Assembly: GCA_902551695.1 (NCBI GenBank)
Contig: CACDEI010000014.1
Span: forward strand, 1-33,353
DNA length: 33,353 nucleotides
DNA from: an uncultured Pseudomonadota bacterium
GTDB taxonomy: Bacteria > Pseudomonadota > Gammaproteobacteria > Ga0077536
Direction: 5' to 3'
Numbering within the stretch: position 1 is the stretch's first letter; each line of letters opens with the position of its first letter. Positions 1 to 8,582 of the stretch are shown piece after piece. Under the pieces are notes generated by a model. That model made no database searches and was not told the origin of the DNA. It saw only the letters and a program-made list of their open reading frames with translations. Position numbers and translations under genes: made by a program.

Positions 1-791
1 AATTTGGCACCTACGTACCCCCTCCTTACCTCTCCGTGTTCTATTATCTGATTCGTAACTTCCTTGGCCATATTGGAAGGAATAGCAAATCCAATCCCTA
101 TGTTGCCACCACTTTGGGAATAAATAGCAGTATTAATTCCTATTAATTTTCCGTCGAGATTTACCAAAGCTCCCCCGGAATTACCTGGGTTGATAGAAGC
201 ATCAGTTTGTATCAAATCCTCATATCCGATTATTCCAAGACCAGATCGCGCCAAAGCGCTCACTATTCCAGAAGTAACGGTTTGACCCAAGCCGAAAGGG
301 TTGCCTATTGCTACTACGAAGTCGCCCACCCTTAGTTTATCGGAATTAAATAGCTCTAAAGAAACAATATTTTTAGCTTTAATCCTTAAGACCGCTATAT
401 CTGTTTCTGAATCTGAACCAACTAAATCTGCCTCAAATATCCTACCATCCGACAATTTTACTTTGATTACATCGGCGCTTTTTATCACATGGTAGTTGGT
501 AACTATCAGGCCACGTTTTGAATCTATAATGACCCCAGAGCCTAGGCTTTGTGTTTTTCTCTGCTGGCGTTGACCAGGAAAATTAAAAAACCTCTTGAAA
601 AACGGATCATTGAAAAGAGGATTAAATCTTAACTCGACTCTACCTTCAGTAGAAATATTTACAACTGCGCTAGTGGCAGTAGCAAGCATGGGAGCCAAAG
701 TGTACTCCTGACTAGCGGGCAGGGCCGCGAATGATTTGCCCCCCCAAAATAGAAGGTAAATTGCTAAGACAGACATTTTCAGAATTCGCAT
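1..791 (-). CDS. degQ: DegQ/DegP-type periplasmic serine protease (HtrA family), C-terminus beyond the window
   Basis: Not in the ORF track because it runs off the left edge; I translated it from the minus strand. The ATG at 791 gives an N-terminus with a hydrophobic export signal ending near FAALPAS. The trypsin-like domain follows, with His in TNYHVI (about residue 101), Asp in SETDIAVL (about 131) and Ser in NPGNSGGAL. Segments such as LRVGDFVVAIGNPFGLG and IGFAIPSNMA closely match my memory of E. coli DegQ. The PDZ domains expected in this family would lie beyond the edge. Known role: degradation and quality control of misfolded envelope proteins. Its position beside rplM-rpsI agrees with the degQ-degS/rplM neighbourhood in other Gammaproteobacteria. 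DegP, DegS or AlgW cannot be fully excluded without the C-terminus, but a cleavable-looking signal argues against membrane-anchored DegS. Confidence 0.9.
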   Translation of the reverse strand, partial: MRILKMSVLAIYLLFWGGKSFAALPASQEYTLAPMLATATSAVVNISTEGRVELRFNPLFNDPFFKRFFNFPGQRQQRKTQSLGSGVIIDSKRGLIVTNYHVIKSADVIKVKLSDGRIFEADLVGSDSETDIAVLRIKAKNIVSLELFNSDKLRVGDFVVAIGNPFGLGQTVTSGIVSALARSGLGIIGYEDLIQTDASINPGNSGGALVNLDGKLIGINTAIYSQSGGNIGIGFAIPSNMAKEVTNQIIEHGEVRRGYVGAK

Positions 792-828
792 TTTTTTGCA
801 GCCCCCAATCTAGAGATGATTCTAAGTC

Positions 829-1533
829 TTAAAATTTTTGAGCAGTCTGTTTCATCACAAACGCCGCGATTCCCATAAGCTTGCTTGCAAACGGCGGTAG
901 TGTGGCACCACCTAATGATTCAGCTTTCTCCCCATGGACCAGCTCCTCTTCCCGCATTCGTTGTAAAATTGACCGCGTACGGTTGTCATCATGGGGGATT
1001 CTCGCGAGGTGTCCGTCCAAATGTGCCGCCACCTGCTTCTCCGTCTCCTCAACGAAACCCAAGCTTACAGGGTCACCGTTTAAAGAAACCGCAGCTCCAA
1101 TGACAAAGGACCCCAAAAACCATATTGGAGTGAAAAGACTCGCATTACCCTTCAATTCTTTTAATCTACGATTACACCAAGCAAGATGAAGGCGTTCTTC
1201 TGAGGCAGCTTTCAGTAAGAATAGAAAATTATTTTGATCCCTTGAAAACATAGCTTGGCCTAGATACAGACCCTGCGCAGAAACTTCGCCCGCATGGTTT
1301 ACGCGAACTAACGCTATTACGCTCCTCCTCTCCGACTCACTCGCCCAAATCTTTTCAATTTCAATGGCTGGATAACCAACTGGAGTGTGGTCAACTAAGC
1401 ATTTCTGTTCTTGACGGAATATCAAATCAAACCGTTCGACCAAAGCGTCGAGTACAGAAACTTTTCTAAATTCATCTAAGGGCACCAGGATTTCCTTAAT
1501 ATCAATAATTTCCCTAATAATACTTTCTATCAT
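829..1533 (-). CDS. coq7: 2-polyprenyl-3-methyl-6-methoxy-1,4-benzoquinone monooxygenase (Coq7)
   Basis: A 234-residue di-iron monooxygenase that hydroxylates demethoxyubiquinone late in ubiquinone synthesis, acting at the inner membrane. The di-iron ligand set is complete: Glu in VNHAGEVSA, Glu and His in SEERLHLAW, Glu in GFVEETEKQ, and Glu and His in REEELVHGEKA. The first 60 residues precede the catalytic domain. The hydrophobic stretch FLGSFVIGAAVSL fits the membrane-associated surface of the family. It lies 37 bp upstream of degQ on the same strand and is divergent from rplM; its ATG overlaps the -35 element of the proposed rplM promoter. Its presence implies aerobic respiration with ubiquinone. 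Confidence 0.95.
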   Translation of the reverse strand: MIESIIREIIDIKEILVPLDEFRKVSVLDALVERFDLIFRQEQKCLVDHTPVGYPAIEIEKIWASESERRSVIALVRVNHAGEVSAQGLYLGQAMFSRDQNNFLFLLKAASEERLHLAWCNRRLKELKGNASLFTPIWFLGSFVIGAAVSLNGDPVSLGFVEETEKQVAAHLDGHLARIPHDDNRTRSILQRMREEELVHGEKAESLGGATLPPFASKLMGIAAFVMKQTAQKF

Positions 1534-1561
1534 TGACAGTTATCAACGTTACTCGTAATAT
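1533..1561 (+). promoter_or_regulatory. Sigma70-type promoter for rplM-rpsI
   Basis: A perfect -35 TTGACA (1533-1538) is followed after exactly 17 bp by TAATAT (1556-1561), 4/6 to the -10 consensus. The start would fall near 1568, giving an rplM leader of about 60 nt. The -35 overlaps the start codon of divergent coq7. In other bacteria this operon is controlled through its leader by L13; no such structure was tested here. Confidence 0.6.
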
Positions 1562-1627
1562 TGTTCGGCTATATTTCTTTTTACTTACTGGTGGGTTCAT
1601 CCTGCCGCAGATTGGTAGTGAAGTTTG

Positions 1628-2059
1628 ATGAAAACATTCTCGATAACCCCAACAAACATAAGGCGAGACTGGTACGTGGTAGACGCCACCGACAGAGTGC
1701 TTGGCAGACTAGCGAGCGAGATTGCCAAACGGCTCAGAGGTAAACATAAGCCGCAGTACACCCCACATATGGATACTGGAGACTACATAGTAGTTATAAA
1801 TGCCGAGCACATAAGGGTCACCGGGAACAAGTTTAAAAACAAAACCTACTACCGCCATTCTGGATATCCAGGTGGACTTAAAAGCATAAACTTCGAGGAT
1901 TTGCTTAGTAAATCCCCAACCGCGGCGATAGAATATGCCGTCAAAGGAATGTTGCCAAAAGGACCGCTAGGCCGTGCTATGTTTAAGAAACTAAAAGTGT
2001 ACAGCGGACCAAAACACGAACACTCAGCCCAGCAACCTTTAAAATTGGAACTATCATAA
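1628..2059 (+). CDS. rplM: 50S ribosomal protein L13
   Basis: The 143-residue product aligns end to end with E. coli L13 from memory: MKTF start, [62 protein letters not shown]. The ORF track opens one codon earlier at a TTG, but ATG at 1628 gives the MKTF start typical of the family. L13 is an early-assembly protein of the large subunit. rpsI follows after 3 bp in the conserved L13-S9 operon. Confidence 0.97.
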   Translation: MKTFSITPTNIRRDWYVVDATDRVLGRLASEIAKRLRGKHKPQYTPHMDTGDYIVVINAEHIRVTGNKFKNKTYYRHSGYPGGLKSINFEDLLSKSPTAAIEYAVKGMLPKGPLGRAMFKKLKVYSGPKHEHSAQQPLKLELS

Positions 2060-2062
2060 GAC

Positions 2063-2455
2063 ATGGAAAGAACTGAGCATCTGCGTACAGGCCGAAGAAA
2101 AACATCGACAGCAAGGGTTTTTTTGAGATCAGGAGACGGGAAAATAAACGTGAATGGAAAACCCCTTGACGAGTACTTTGGTCGAGTAACGGGCAGGATG
2201 TTAGTGCGACAACCCTTAGAGTGCGTCAATATGTTGGATTCAGTAGATATCAAAATCACAGTCCGAGGAGGAGGAAATACTGGACAAGCTGGGGCCATTC
2301 AACATGGTATAACCAGGGCACTTATAGAGTATGATTCAAGCTTCAGAGGACCCTTGAGAGCGGGAGGCTTCGTGACCCGAGATGCCAGAGAAGTCGAGCG
2401 TAAAAAAATCGGTCTTCATAAAGCCCGTAAAAAGCCTCAATTTAGCAAAAGATAA
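2063..2455 (+). CDS. rpsI: 30S ribosomal protein S9
   Basis: 130 residues, the usual bacterial length. Diagnostic segments are [47 protein letters not shown], and a basic tail ending in SKR that in S9 reaches toward the P-site tRNA. It is 3 bp downstream of rplM. In many Gammaproteobacteria this pair is followed by petABC and sspAB; here a 279-bp gap and a DUF1329 gene follow instead. Confidence 0.97.
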   Translation: MERTEHLRTGRRKTSTARVFLRSGDGKINVNGKPLDEYFGRVTGRMLVRQPLECVNMLDSVDIKITVRGGGNTGQAGAIQHGITRALIEYDSSFRGPLRAGGFVTRDAREVERKKIGLHKARKKPQFSKR

Positions 2456-2651
2456 CTCGCTGCTAACCACCCCACCCTAGAAGTAACCTTCGATATCAGC
2501 TCCTGATGTCTAAGATTATCTAAAATCTCCGTAAAAACCGGTTCCAGGCGCGTACTGCGGCTTCCGGAACCCCCGGTCGACATTGGTGAATCAATAAGAT
2601 CCAGAACCCATATCTTAACTAGCCAGAAATGCAAGCGACCAAAACTAGTAC

Positions 2652-2679
2652 TTGCCCTTAAACTTTAATGTAGTATAAA
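2652..2679 (+). promoter_or_regulatory. Possible promoter for the DUF1329-VOC-HAD group
   Basis: TTGCCC (2652-2657) and TATAAA (2674-2679) are separated by 16 bp, about 55 bp upstream of the DUF1329 start. This is the best sigma70-like pair in the 2456-2734 gap. The rest of the gap holds a 6-bp inverted repeat (GGTTCC/GGAACC at 2540-2571) without a T-tract, and no convincing gene. Confidence 0.35.
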
Positions 2680-2734
2680 TGGATAATGCTCACATTTTTC
2701 TACCGTTAACCTGACTTAAGCTGAGGGAAAAAAT

Positions 2735-4120
2735 ATGCATGTTAAACGATTTGATTTTGACTACAGCCGAAGAGTTTTTTTGGAAAAGACCGCCTTGGGA
2801 GCCGGAGGAGCTGGGGTATTGACATCATTATGGCCCGAAATCTGCCGATCCTACTCTGCGACCAAAGCCTACCCTGAGGAACTTCTAGACATAGAAACCT
2901 TTACCAAAGGACAAGTCAAAGTTGGAGACGTGATCGACGCCGATAATGTGCTTTTAGTCCAAGACTTAATTGACCCAATAACCTATCAGGAAGTTCTCCA
3001 GGATGGGAGAGAGTTCTTTATCCAACCCTCTATCCAAGACGCCAGCACAATGTATCCCCCTTATTTTTTGGATGCAACAATCAGAAACCAAGGTCAAGCA
3101 GTGTTCGATGGAGATGGTAATGTTTTTACTAAAGACGGAAACCCTTGGATCGGAGGCCTACCTTTTCCGGAAGTGAACAACGGCGATGAAGCAATAGCTA
3201 ATATCACTCTTAGTTGGGGCAGACATGACAAGGCCATGTACACAATTCCCGCTGTTACAGTAGACGAGGAGGGACGACAACGGTTCCAGTACGAATGGAT
3301 TTGGGCAGAGCAACAATGTACCGGATTAGTTCATCCTCGAGAAAGCAGTCCTTACTTGAGCAACTACGACCATCTAGCCAGAATGCAGGTGATTTGGTTT
3401 ACTTATACCTTGGACGTAAAAGGTCATGCCTTTCTTAGCTACTGGAAGTACGATCAAAGAGAGATCCCTGATTTATGGGGCTACTTACCTCAACTAAAAA
3501 GGGTGAGGAGGTTTCCCGCTAACCAGAGATTCGAACCCTATATGCCCGGTATGAACCTTTACCTTTCTGACGCTTGGGCATCAGGTGATCCCATGCTCAC
3601 ATGGGGCAACTGGAAAATAATCCACAGAGGCCCCTTCCTAGCCTCTCCTCATTTTCAATGGCATCCGGATAATCCCAATTGGGCGCCTCCCTTGATAGGC
3701 GGCAAGCAAAACGAGTCCTACTATTATGTCGGCAAATCCCTGATTCCAGAAGTCATAGTGTTTGAGGGTGAACCTATCGGTTTCCCTAGTGCACCCGTCA
3801 GCAAAAGGAGAATTTTTCTGGACACAAGGAACATGGGCGCCGCAATGGCAATTACTTACGATAGAAATGGCGACGTCTGGAAAGGCTTAGAAGGAGGCGG
3901 CGGACTCGCTCAAACCGACAATCATTCTATTTTGACCTCTGACGGCCGACCGGAATGGAGTTGGTGGTGGGCCATGAGCCACGATGTTCAGAGAAACGAC
4001 GTAACTCGCTTCCATAACGCTCCTACCAGTAGGGGCTCATGGGAATTCGCCCTTGACCCGGAAGAAGATTTCGTATCACGTTACATGACAAAGCAAGCTT
4101 TGAGAAGAATGGGCATTTAA
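2735..4120 (+). CDS. Tat-exported DUF1329 family protein
   Basis: 461 residues. The N-terminus carries a twin-arginine signal, YSRRVFLEKTALGAGGAG, close to the S/T-R-R-x-F-L-K consensus, so the protein is probably exported folded to the periplasm. The body matches the DUF1329 family (LolB/outer-membrane-lipoprotein-sorting-like fold by family knowledge); I recognise WGYLPQLKRVRR and the Trp-rich C-terminal part. Family members often sit among degradation genes for hydrophobic compounds and near RND transporters; their biochemical role is not established. An SD-like GAGG lies about 8 bp before the ATG. VOC and HAD genes follow on the same strand, but no substrate can be named. Confidence 0.75.
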   Translation: MHVKRFDFDYSRRVFLEKTALGAGGAGVLTSLWPEICRSYSATKAYPEELLDIETFTKGQVKVGDVIDADNVLLVQDLIDPITYQEVLQDGREFFIQPSIQDASTMYPPYFLDATIRNQGQAVFDGDGNVFTKDGNPWIGGLPFPEVNNGDEAIANITLSWGRHDKAMYTIPAVTVDEEGRQRFQYEWIWAEQQCTGLVHPRESSPYLSNYDHLARMQVIWFTYTLDVKGHAFLSYWKYDQREIPDLWGYLPQLKRVRRFPANQRFEPYMPGMNLYLSDAWASGDPMLTWGNWKIIHRGPFLASPHFQWHPDNPNWAPPLIGGKQNESYYYVGKSLIPEVIVFEGEPIGFPSAPVSKRRIFLDTRNMGAAMAITYDRNGDVWKGLEGGGGLAQTDNHSILTSDGRPEWSWWWAMSHDVQRNDVTRFHNAPTSRGSWEFALDPEEDFVSRYMTKQALRRMGI

Positions 4121-4150
4121 ATCCGATCGTGCAAGGTAGCAGCCCTGGTT

Positions 4151-4840
4151 ATGACTGAGTATACACTTTCTAAGGATGTTTTAGATATTGGTTTTTTTAC
4201 TGCCAATCTCGACGACACTCTAGCATTTTGGAATAGAGAGCTTGGTTTGTTAAGCGAGGAGCCGGTTCCGTATAACGACGGCCTCAGACAATTCAGACTT
4301 CCATTTAAAAACACAATAATTAAAGTGAACTGTTCTGAGAAAAAACTTGAGAAACCACCTACAGGGTACTCTGAATTATACCTTGCGGTGGAAAATATAA
4401 GCTCTCCAAAAACCATTGTTAATCCTGACGGCGAATTAATTACGCTTGTGCCAGTAGGTTTGAAAGGAATAAAAGAAACCGCAATAAAAGTGAAGGTTAA
4501 CAATTTAAAGTCCCATGCAAACTTTTACGAAAACGTGATGGGTTTCAAACGAAAAAATGATAGAACCTTTCAAGTAGGCAACTGTCTATTATTTCTAGAT
4601 AAGGTAGAGGAAGAAGAGAAGCTTTTTGCAGGACACTGGGTGAATCTTGGCTTCAGATATCTCACTCTCCACGTAATGAAAATCGACGAAACCTTCTCTG
4701 GGATGGTTGCAGCTGGTGCTGCAGTAGGAGAAGAACCTTATGCGATTGGAGATATAGCTAAAATATCATTTCTAAAAGATCCAGATGGAAATTGGATAGA
4801 GGTTGCCCAAAGAGCTTCCCTTGCGGGCCCTTGGGATTAA
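4151..4840 (+). CDS. VOC (glyoxalase/bleomycin-resistance fold) protein with two modules
   Basis: 229 residues containing two vicinal-oxygen-chelate units. The first starts DIGFFTANLDDTLAFWNRELGL. The second starts KVKVNNLKSHANFYENVMGF and closes with LKDPDGNWIEV, a typical VOC ending that supplies the Glu metal ligand. The first module lacks an obvious His at its first strand, so only one metal site may form. VOC enzymes include glyoxalase I, extradiol dioxygenases and epimerases; specificity cannot be read here. It lies 30 bp after the DUF1329 gene and 9 bp before the HAD gene, so the three are probably co-transcribed. Confidence 0.75.
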   Translation: MTEYTLSKDVLDIGFFTANLDDTLAFWNRELGLLSEEPVPYNDGLRQFRLPFKNTIIKVNCSEKKLEKPPTGYSELYLAVENISSPKTIVNPDGELITLVPVGLKGIKETAIKVKVNNLKSHANFYENVMGFKRKNDRTFQVGNCLLFLDKVEEEEKLFAGHWVNLGFRYLTLHVMKIDETFSGMVAAGAAVGEEPYAIGDIAKISFLKDPDGNWIEVAQRASLAGPWD

Positions 4841-4849
4841 GAAAATAAA

Positions 4850-5620
4850 TTGAAACCCTACCAGGCAATAATATTCGACTTATTTAACACCTTAGTCCAT
4901 TGGAATCCTGAAAAAATCCCGACGTTTTTGTGGGGGGAAAAAGTATTAAAATCAACAAATCTAAAAACGTACAGAGAGCTCGGAGAGTACTGCAGGCTAT
5001 TTTCTTTCGAAAAATATCACAGAGCCTGTACAGAAGTCATAAGTGAAATAACAAAAAAAAAATCGGAAGAAAACATTGAAATTTCTTGTGTAGAGAGATT
5101 TAAAACCATCCTCTTACAACTTAACGTTTCTGAACCAGATACCTTGGGCCAATTGGCGACAAAGTTAGCCGCTTGTCACATGGAACTTTTAGCTAACGCA
5201 ACTACCGCTTCACAAACTCCAATTCAAGAAATAAAAAAGCTAAAAAACGGATACAAGCTAGGGCTTCTTTCAAACTTTGATGATGCGCAAACTGCCCGCA
5301 GAGTCTTGAAGGAAAAAAAACTAGGACCCTTCTTTTCTTCTATCATAATTTCTGACGAAGTTGGAATAAGAAAACCTGCCCCTGACATTTTTTCTGTCGC
5401 CCTTAACTCCCTGGAAATAGAGGCCAGAGAAACACTATTTGTGGGGGACTCTTGGGAGGAAGACATAGTAGGAGCAGCAAAGTTCGGCATGGACTCCGTT
5501 TGGATAAATCCAAACCGAACGAGTCCTGAAGAAAGAAGAATCAAACACCCTTTTAAGAAAAACATTTTTTGCATACCGTCTGTACAAAAGCTTTCCAAAC
5601 TAATAGAACAATTGACATAA
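4850..5620 (+). CDS. HAD-superfamily hydrolase (haloacid-dehalogenase-like)
   Basis: 256 residues with all four HAD motifs: I in IIFDLFNTL (Asp nucleophile), II in GLLSNFD, III in IRKPAPDIF (Lys), IV in VGDSWEEDIVGA. The helical insert between motifs I and II marks a C1 cap. The residue two after the nucleophile is Phe, where phosphatases carry the acid/base Asp; this occurs in the dehalogenase-type branch. It starts with TTG nine bases after the VOC stop and has no good SD, so translational coupling is likely. Its 3' end overlaps the convergent TRAP permease gene by 21 bp. Confidence 0.8.
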   Translation: MKPYQAIIFDLFNTLVHWNPEKIPTFLWGEKVLKSTNLKTYRELGEYCRLFSFEKYHRACTEVISEITKKKSEENIEISCVERFKTILLQLNVSEPDTLGQLATKLAACHMELLANATTASQTPIQEIKKLKNGYKLGLLSNFDDAQTARRVLKEKKLGPFFSSIIISDEVGIRKPAPDIFSVALNSLEIEARETLFVGDSWEEDIVGAAKFGMDSVWINPNRTSPEERRIKHPFKKNIFCIPSVQKLSKLIEQLT

Positions 5621-7489
5621 GTTTGGATATAAAACAATAGTGACAGCAAGGACAAAAATTATTAGTGCAAACGAAGATGAACCGATGAAAATATCCTTAA
5701 GAGAAATATGAGGGTCGTCCAGAGAGCCTTTTATGGTCAAAACGCTCAATCCCAAGGGTGGGGTTAGCAATCCAATCTCAACCCCCAACAGTGAGACAAT
5801 CCCAAACCAGATTAAGTCTCCATTCAAAGATATGACTGTCGGTAAGGCGAACGGAACCATTATCAACAGGATTGAGGTGGAATCGATAAGCATACCCAGG
5901 AAAATCAACAAGACTAAATAAATAAGAGTAAATTCTGTTAGAGTCAGGTCGACGGCTGCCACCAACAACCCGACATGTTGAGGAATACCTGAGAGCGTAA
6001 GCATCATTCCAAACATGGAAGCGCCTAATAGTAAAAATAAGATATTAGCTGATGTTTCAGTTGTCGCGCCCAATGAACAAGCAAAGTGTTTGATGTCCGT
6101 TCTTTTCAAAAAAATTGAGAATATAATCGCGATGGCGCTTCCAGTTGCGCCAGCCTCAGTGGGGGTGAAGATTCCAGTATAAATACCACCTAAAACCGCG
6201 AGTAAGATCATCAAAACTGCATAAAATCCCTTGAAAGCATTTTTTTCTGGCCTTTTGTTATCTTCTTTAACAACTGCATGTTGAATAAGTTTAAGATAAG
6301 ATAAGACTTGCACTTTTATGATCAACAAAATCACCAAGATTAGCCCAGGAATAACGGCAGCCAAAAACAGTTTATTTATAGAAACCTCAGCGATCACACC
6401 GTAGATGATTAATAAAATGCTCGGTGGAATCAGCATACCTAGAATAGAAGAGCCAGCAATAAGCCCTAAGGAAAAGCGCTTGGAATAACCCTCTTCCACC
6501 ATGTAGGGATAGGCGATTTTACTGAAAATCGCCGCGGAGGCTATCGAAATTCCGGTCATCGCTGCGAATAAGGCATTGGCCAGAACAACAGCTATCCCTA
6601 GTCCTCCCGACAATTTGAATGTCAGCCACCTTACCACACGCAAACTATCCCTGCCCATATTCGCGTCGCTAGTAATTAAACCTAAAAAAATAAACATCGG
6701 CACTGCTGAAAAAACATAATCGGACACCGACCCGCTGGCTATCATTCCCAAGGTATCAACAGCAACTCCAAAATCTTCCTTAATCAGCCAAATACTAATT
6801 AATGAAGACCCCAATAAAGACAAAGACATGGGGACACCCAAAAAAACTAAAAACAGGAGAAGAAATACGCCGGCAAGACCGAGAAAAATGTGGGCATTAA
6901 AAAGGCCAACCACAATTAACGCCGCAGACCAGAAAAAAAGCACTAAAAAAATCCCTATTAGCGGATTTTTTAACTCGCGAACTTTTACATAAGAATAGCG
7001 GACCACAACACAGGCGAATAAAAGACTGCCGAACGTCAGCCCTAGCTTGCTAGGCCAAATAGCCAGGACGAAATCTCCTGGGACTCCCAAAAATTCCCTA
7101 TCAGCAAAACTTTGTAAGAAATTACTCCCATTTGTCGCCGTAAACAAAAGAGCCAAGTTCACGGAGACTAATAAAAAACTCACCGTAGAAAAAATATCAA
7201 ACGCGGCAAACCTTTTACCTAATCCGCTAGCCACAGCACGCGAGGCTATCAAAGATTCACTCAACAAAAGCTTTGGCATCACTAAAAACACTACAGCGGG
7301 CAACATCAGAGAAATCAATTCTATTGAACCCAAAAAGGGTATTGAAAAGAGATTGCGCCCTAAAACATCTAAATTGACAATAAGTAACATAAACAATACC
7401 AAGGCGGAGGCCATATGAGACGATGCTACAGAAGTCTTTTCTATGCCTTTAGCCAAACGCGCCAATAAGTATTTTTTTTCTCTTCTCAT
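5600..7489 (-). CDS. TRAP transporter permease, small (DctQ) and large (DctM) subunits fused
   Basis: The N-terminal ~170 residues form a four-helix DctQ-like unit (SIPFLGSIELISLMLPAVVF). The remainder is a DctM-type large permease with many hydrophobic segments and family-typical stretches such as GVPMSLSLLGSS, ALFAAMTGISIASAAI and LGMLIPPSILLIIYG. It works with the periplasmic binding protein encoded just upstream to import an organic anion driven by an ion gradient. The track begins at 7504, but ATG at 7489 overlaps the TGA of the binding-protein gene as ATGA, the usual coupled arrangement, giving 629 residues. Confidence 0.9.
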   Translation of the reverse strand: MRREKKYLLARLAKGIEKTSVASSHMASALVLFMLLIVNLDVLGRNLFSIPFLGSIELISLMLPAVVFLVMPKLLLSESLIASRAVASGLGKRFAAFDIFSTVSFLLVSVNLALLFTATNGSNFLQSFADREFLGVPGDFVLAIWPSKLGLTFGSLLFACVVVRYSYVKVRELKNPLIGIFLVLFFWSAALIVVGLFNAHIFLGLAGVFLLLFLVFLGVPMSLSLLGSSLISIWLIKEDFGVAVDTLGMIASGSVSDYVFSAVPMFIFLGLITSDANMGRDSLRVVRWLTFKLSGGLGIAVVLANALFAAMTGISIASAAIFSKIAYPYMVEEGYSKRFSLGLIAGSSILGMLIPPSILLIIYGVIAEVSINKLFLAAVIPGLILVILLIIKVQVLSYLKLIQHAVVKEDNKRPEKNAFKGFYAVLMILLAVLGGIYTGIFTPTEAGATGSAIAIIFSIFLKRTDIKHFACSLGATTETSANILFLLLGASMFGMMLTLSGIPQHVGLLVAAVDLTLTEFTLIYLVLLIFLGMLIDSTSILLIMVPFALPTVISLNGDLIWFGIVSLLGVEIGLLTPPLGLSVLTIKGSLDDPHISLKDIFIGSSSFALIIFVLAVTIVLYPNLCQLFY

Positions 7490-8559
7490 AATGCCAGATC
7501 CCATACTTTCTTCGGCTTCACATTTTCTTTCCTGAGACCATCCATCAGTTCTATCACTATCTTTCTTGCTGGAAGAGATTTCTCCTCATTTCTTAATACC
7601 CAATTTTTTCCGAGAGAAGTTGTCGCTTCTATCCATTTTTCTCTCTCAGCCAATGGCAACCCCGAGATTAAAGCTCCTTCTCTCTCTAAGTTAGATAGCG
7701 CTTTCTCAGCCATTTTAGTAGCCACTTGCGCACTGCGAATGGAGTAGTTTTTTGCCAACCTTCTGAGTTCAGTTTGCCAGTAGAGCGGCATTGCTTTCCA
7801 CCTATCCAAGTTGACCACGAGCGCCCCTACACTTTGTGCGCCCAATCCGACAAGTGTTAAGTATGGCGCCACCTCGTGTAGTCGGAAAGGATAAGCACCT
7901 GTCAAGATAGTTAGGGCGCCATCTGCTGCACCTGTTTTCATCTGCGTATAGTACGTGGTGAGAGCACCATTTACAGGGATGGCTCCTGAGCCGGTTAACC
8001 ATAACCTAGCAGCACCCGGGGCTAAAATTTTTTTACCTTTTAAATCAGAAAAATTTTTTACTGGGAATTTTGTAAGCAGATGATATGTGTCCACACCAGT
8101 TGCCCCCAAAAACTTTACATTATTCCTTTCCCATTCCTCTTGTATTTCAGGAATATTTTCATGTAACTCATTTACCACCTTGAGGAGCGAGATTAAGTCA
8201 TCGGTAATAAAAGGCAGGTTATACGTTATATTTGCTAACGGAAGCTTTGCAGACTCCCAAACTGACCCAACCCAGCCAATGTCCGAAAGACCGATTTTTA
8301 CTCCAGTCAGACTATCATGCCACTTATATAATGATCCCCAAGCCTTTGTCCAAGTGATTTTAGTTTGTGGATCTACAAGCTTAACTTTCTCCTCCAGCTG
8401 TGGAATAAATTCATCTCGTAACAAAGACACCCAAGGCAAACTTGGTGGGTGAGTGGTCGCTATTACAAAATGAATGTCTTGCGCTAAAACGGAATTTACG
8501 CCAGAAAAAAAACCGAGATGAAAAAGTGCAAATGCTACACATAGCCTCAGTTTAGACAA
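7486..8559 (-). CDS. TRAP transporter periplasmic substrate-binding protein (DctP family)
   Basis: 357 residues with a signal peptide (MSKLRLCVAFALFHLGFFSG...VLAQ) and a DctP-type core: GVKIGLSDIGWVGSVWESAKLPL, DLKGKKILAPG, GAADGALTIL. Family members capture carboxylates and related organic acids. The Arg that normally pairs with a carboxylate may be the one in GAARLWL, but this is not proven. The start is TTG; an AGGGGGAG lies 15 bases upstream, a long spacing, and no in-frame ATG is nearby. The gene lies between the SDR (23-bp gap) and the permease (ATGA overlap), so binding protein and permease are a pair. Confidence 0.88.
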   Translation of the reverse strand: MSKLRLCVAFALFHLGFFSGVNSVLAQDIHFVIATTHPPSLPWVSLLRDEFIPQLEEKVKLVDPQTKITWTKAWGSLYKWHDSLTGVKIGLSDIGWVGSVWESAKLPLANITYNLPFITDDLISLLKVVNELHENIPEIQEEWERNNVKFLGATGVDTYHLLTKFPVKNFSDLKGKKILAPGAARLWLTGSGAIPVNGALTTYYTQMKTGAADGALTILTGAYPFRLHEVAPYLTLVGLGAQSVGALVVNLDRWKAMPLYWQTELRRLAKNYSIRSAQVATKMAEKALSNLEREGALISGLPLAEREKWIEATTSLGKNWVLRNEEKSLPARKIVIELMDGLRKENVKPKKVWDLAL

Positions 8560-8582
8560 ATAAAAGATTTTTTACTCCCCCT

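Noticed and set aside
1849-2298. 149-aa minus-strand ORF inside rplM-rpsI
   Set aside because: It is wholly antisense to two confirmed ribosomal protein genes and has no family resemblance.
2540-2571. Inverted repeat GGTTCC/GGAACC after rpsI as a terminator
   Set aside because: The stem is only 6 bp with a 20-base loop and no T-tract follows on either strand.
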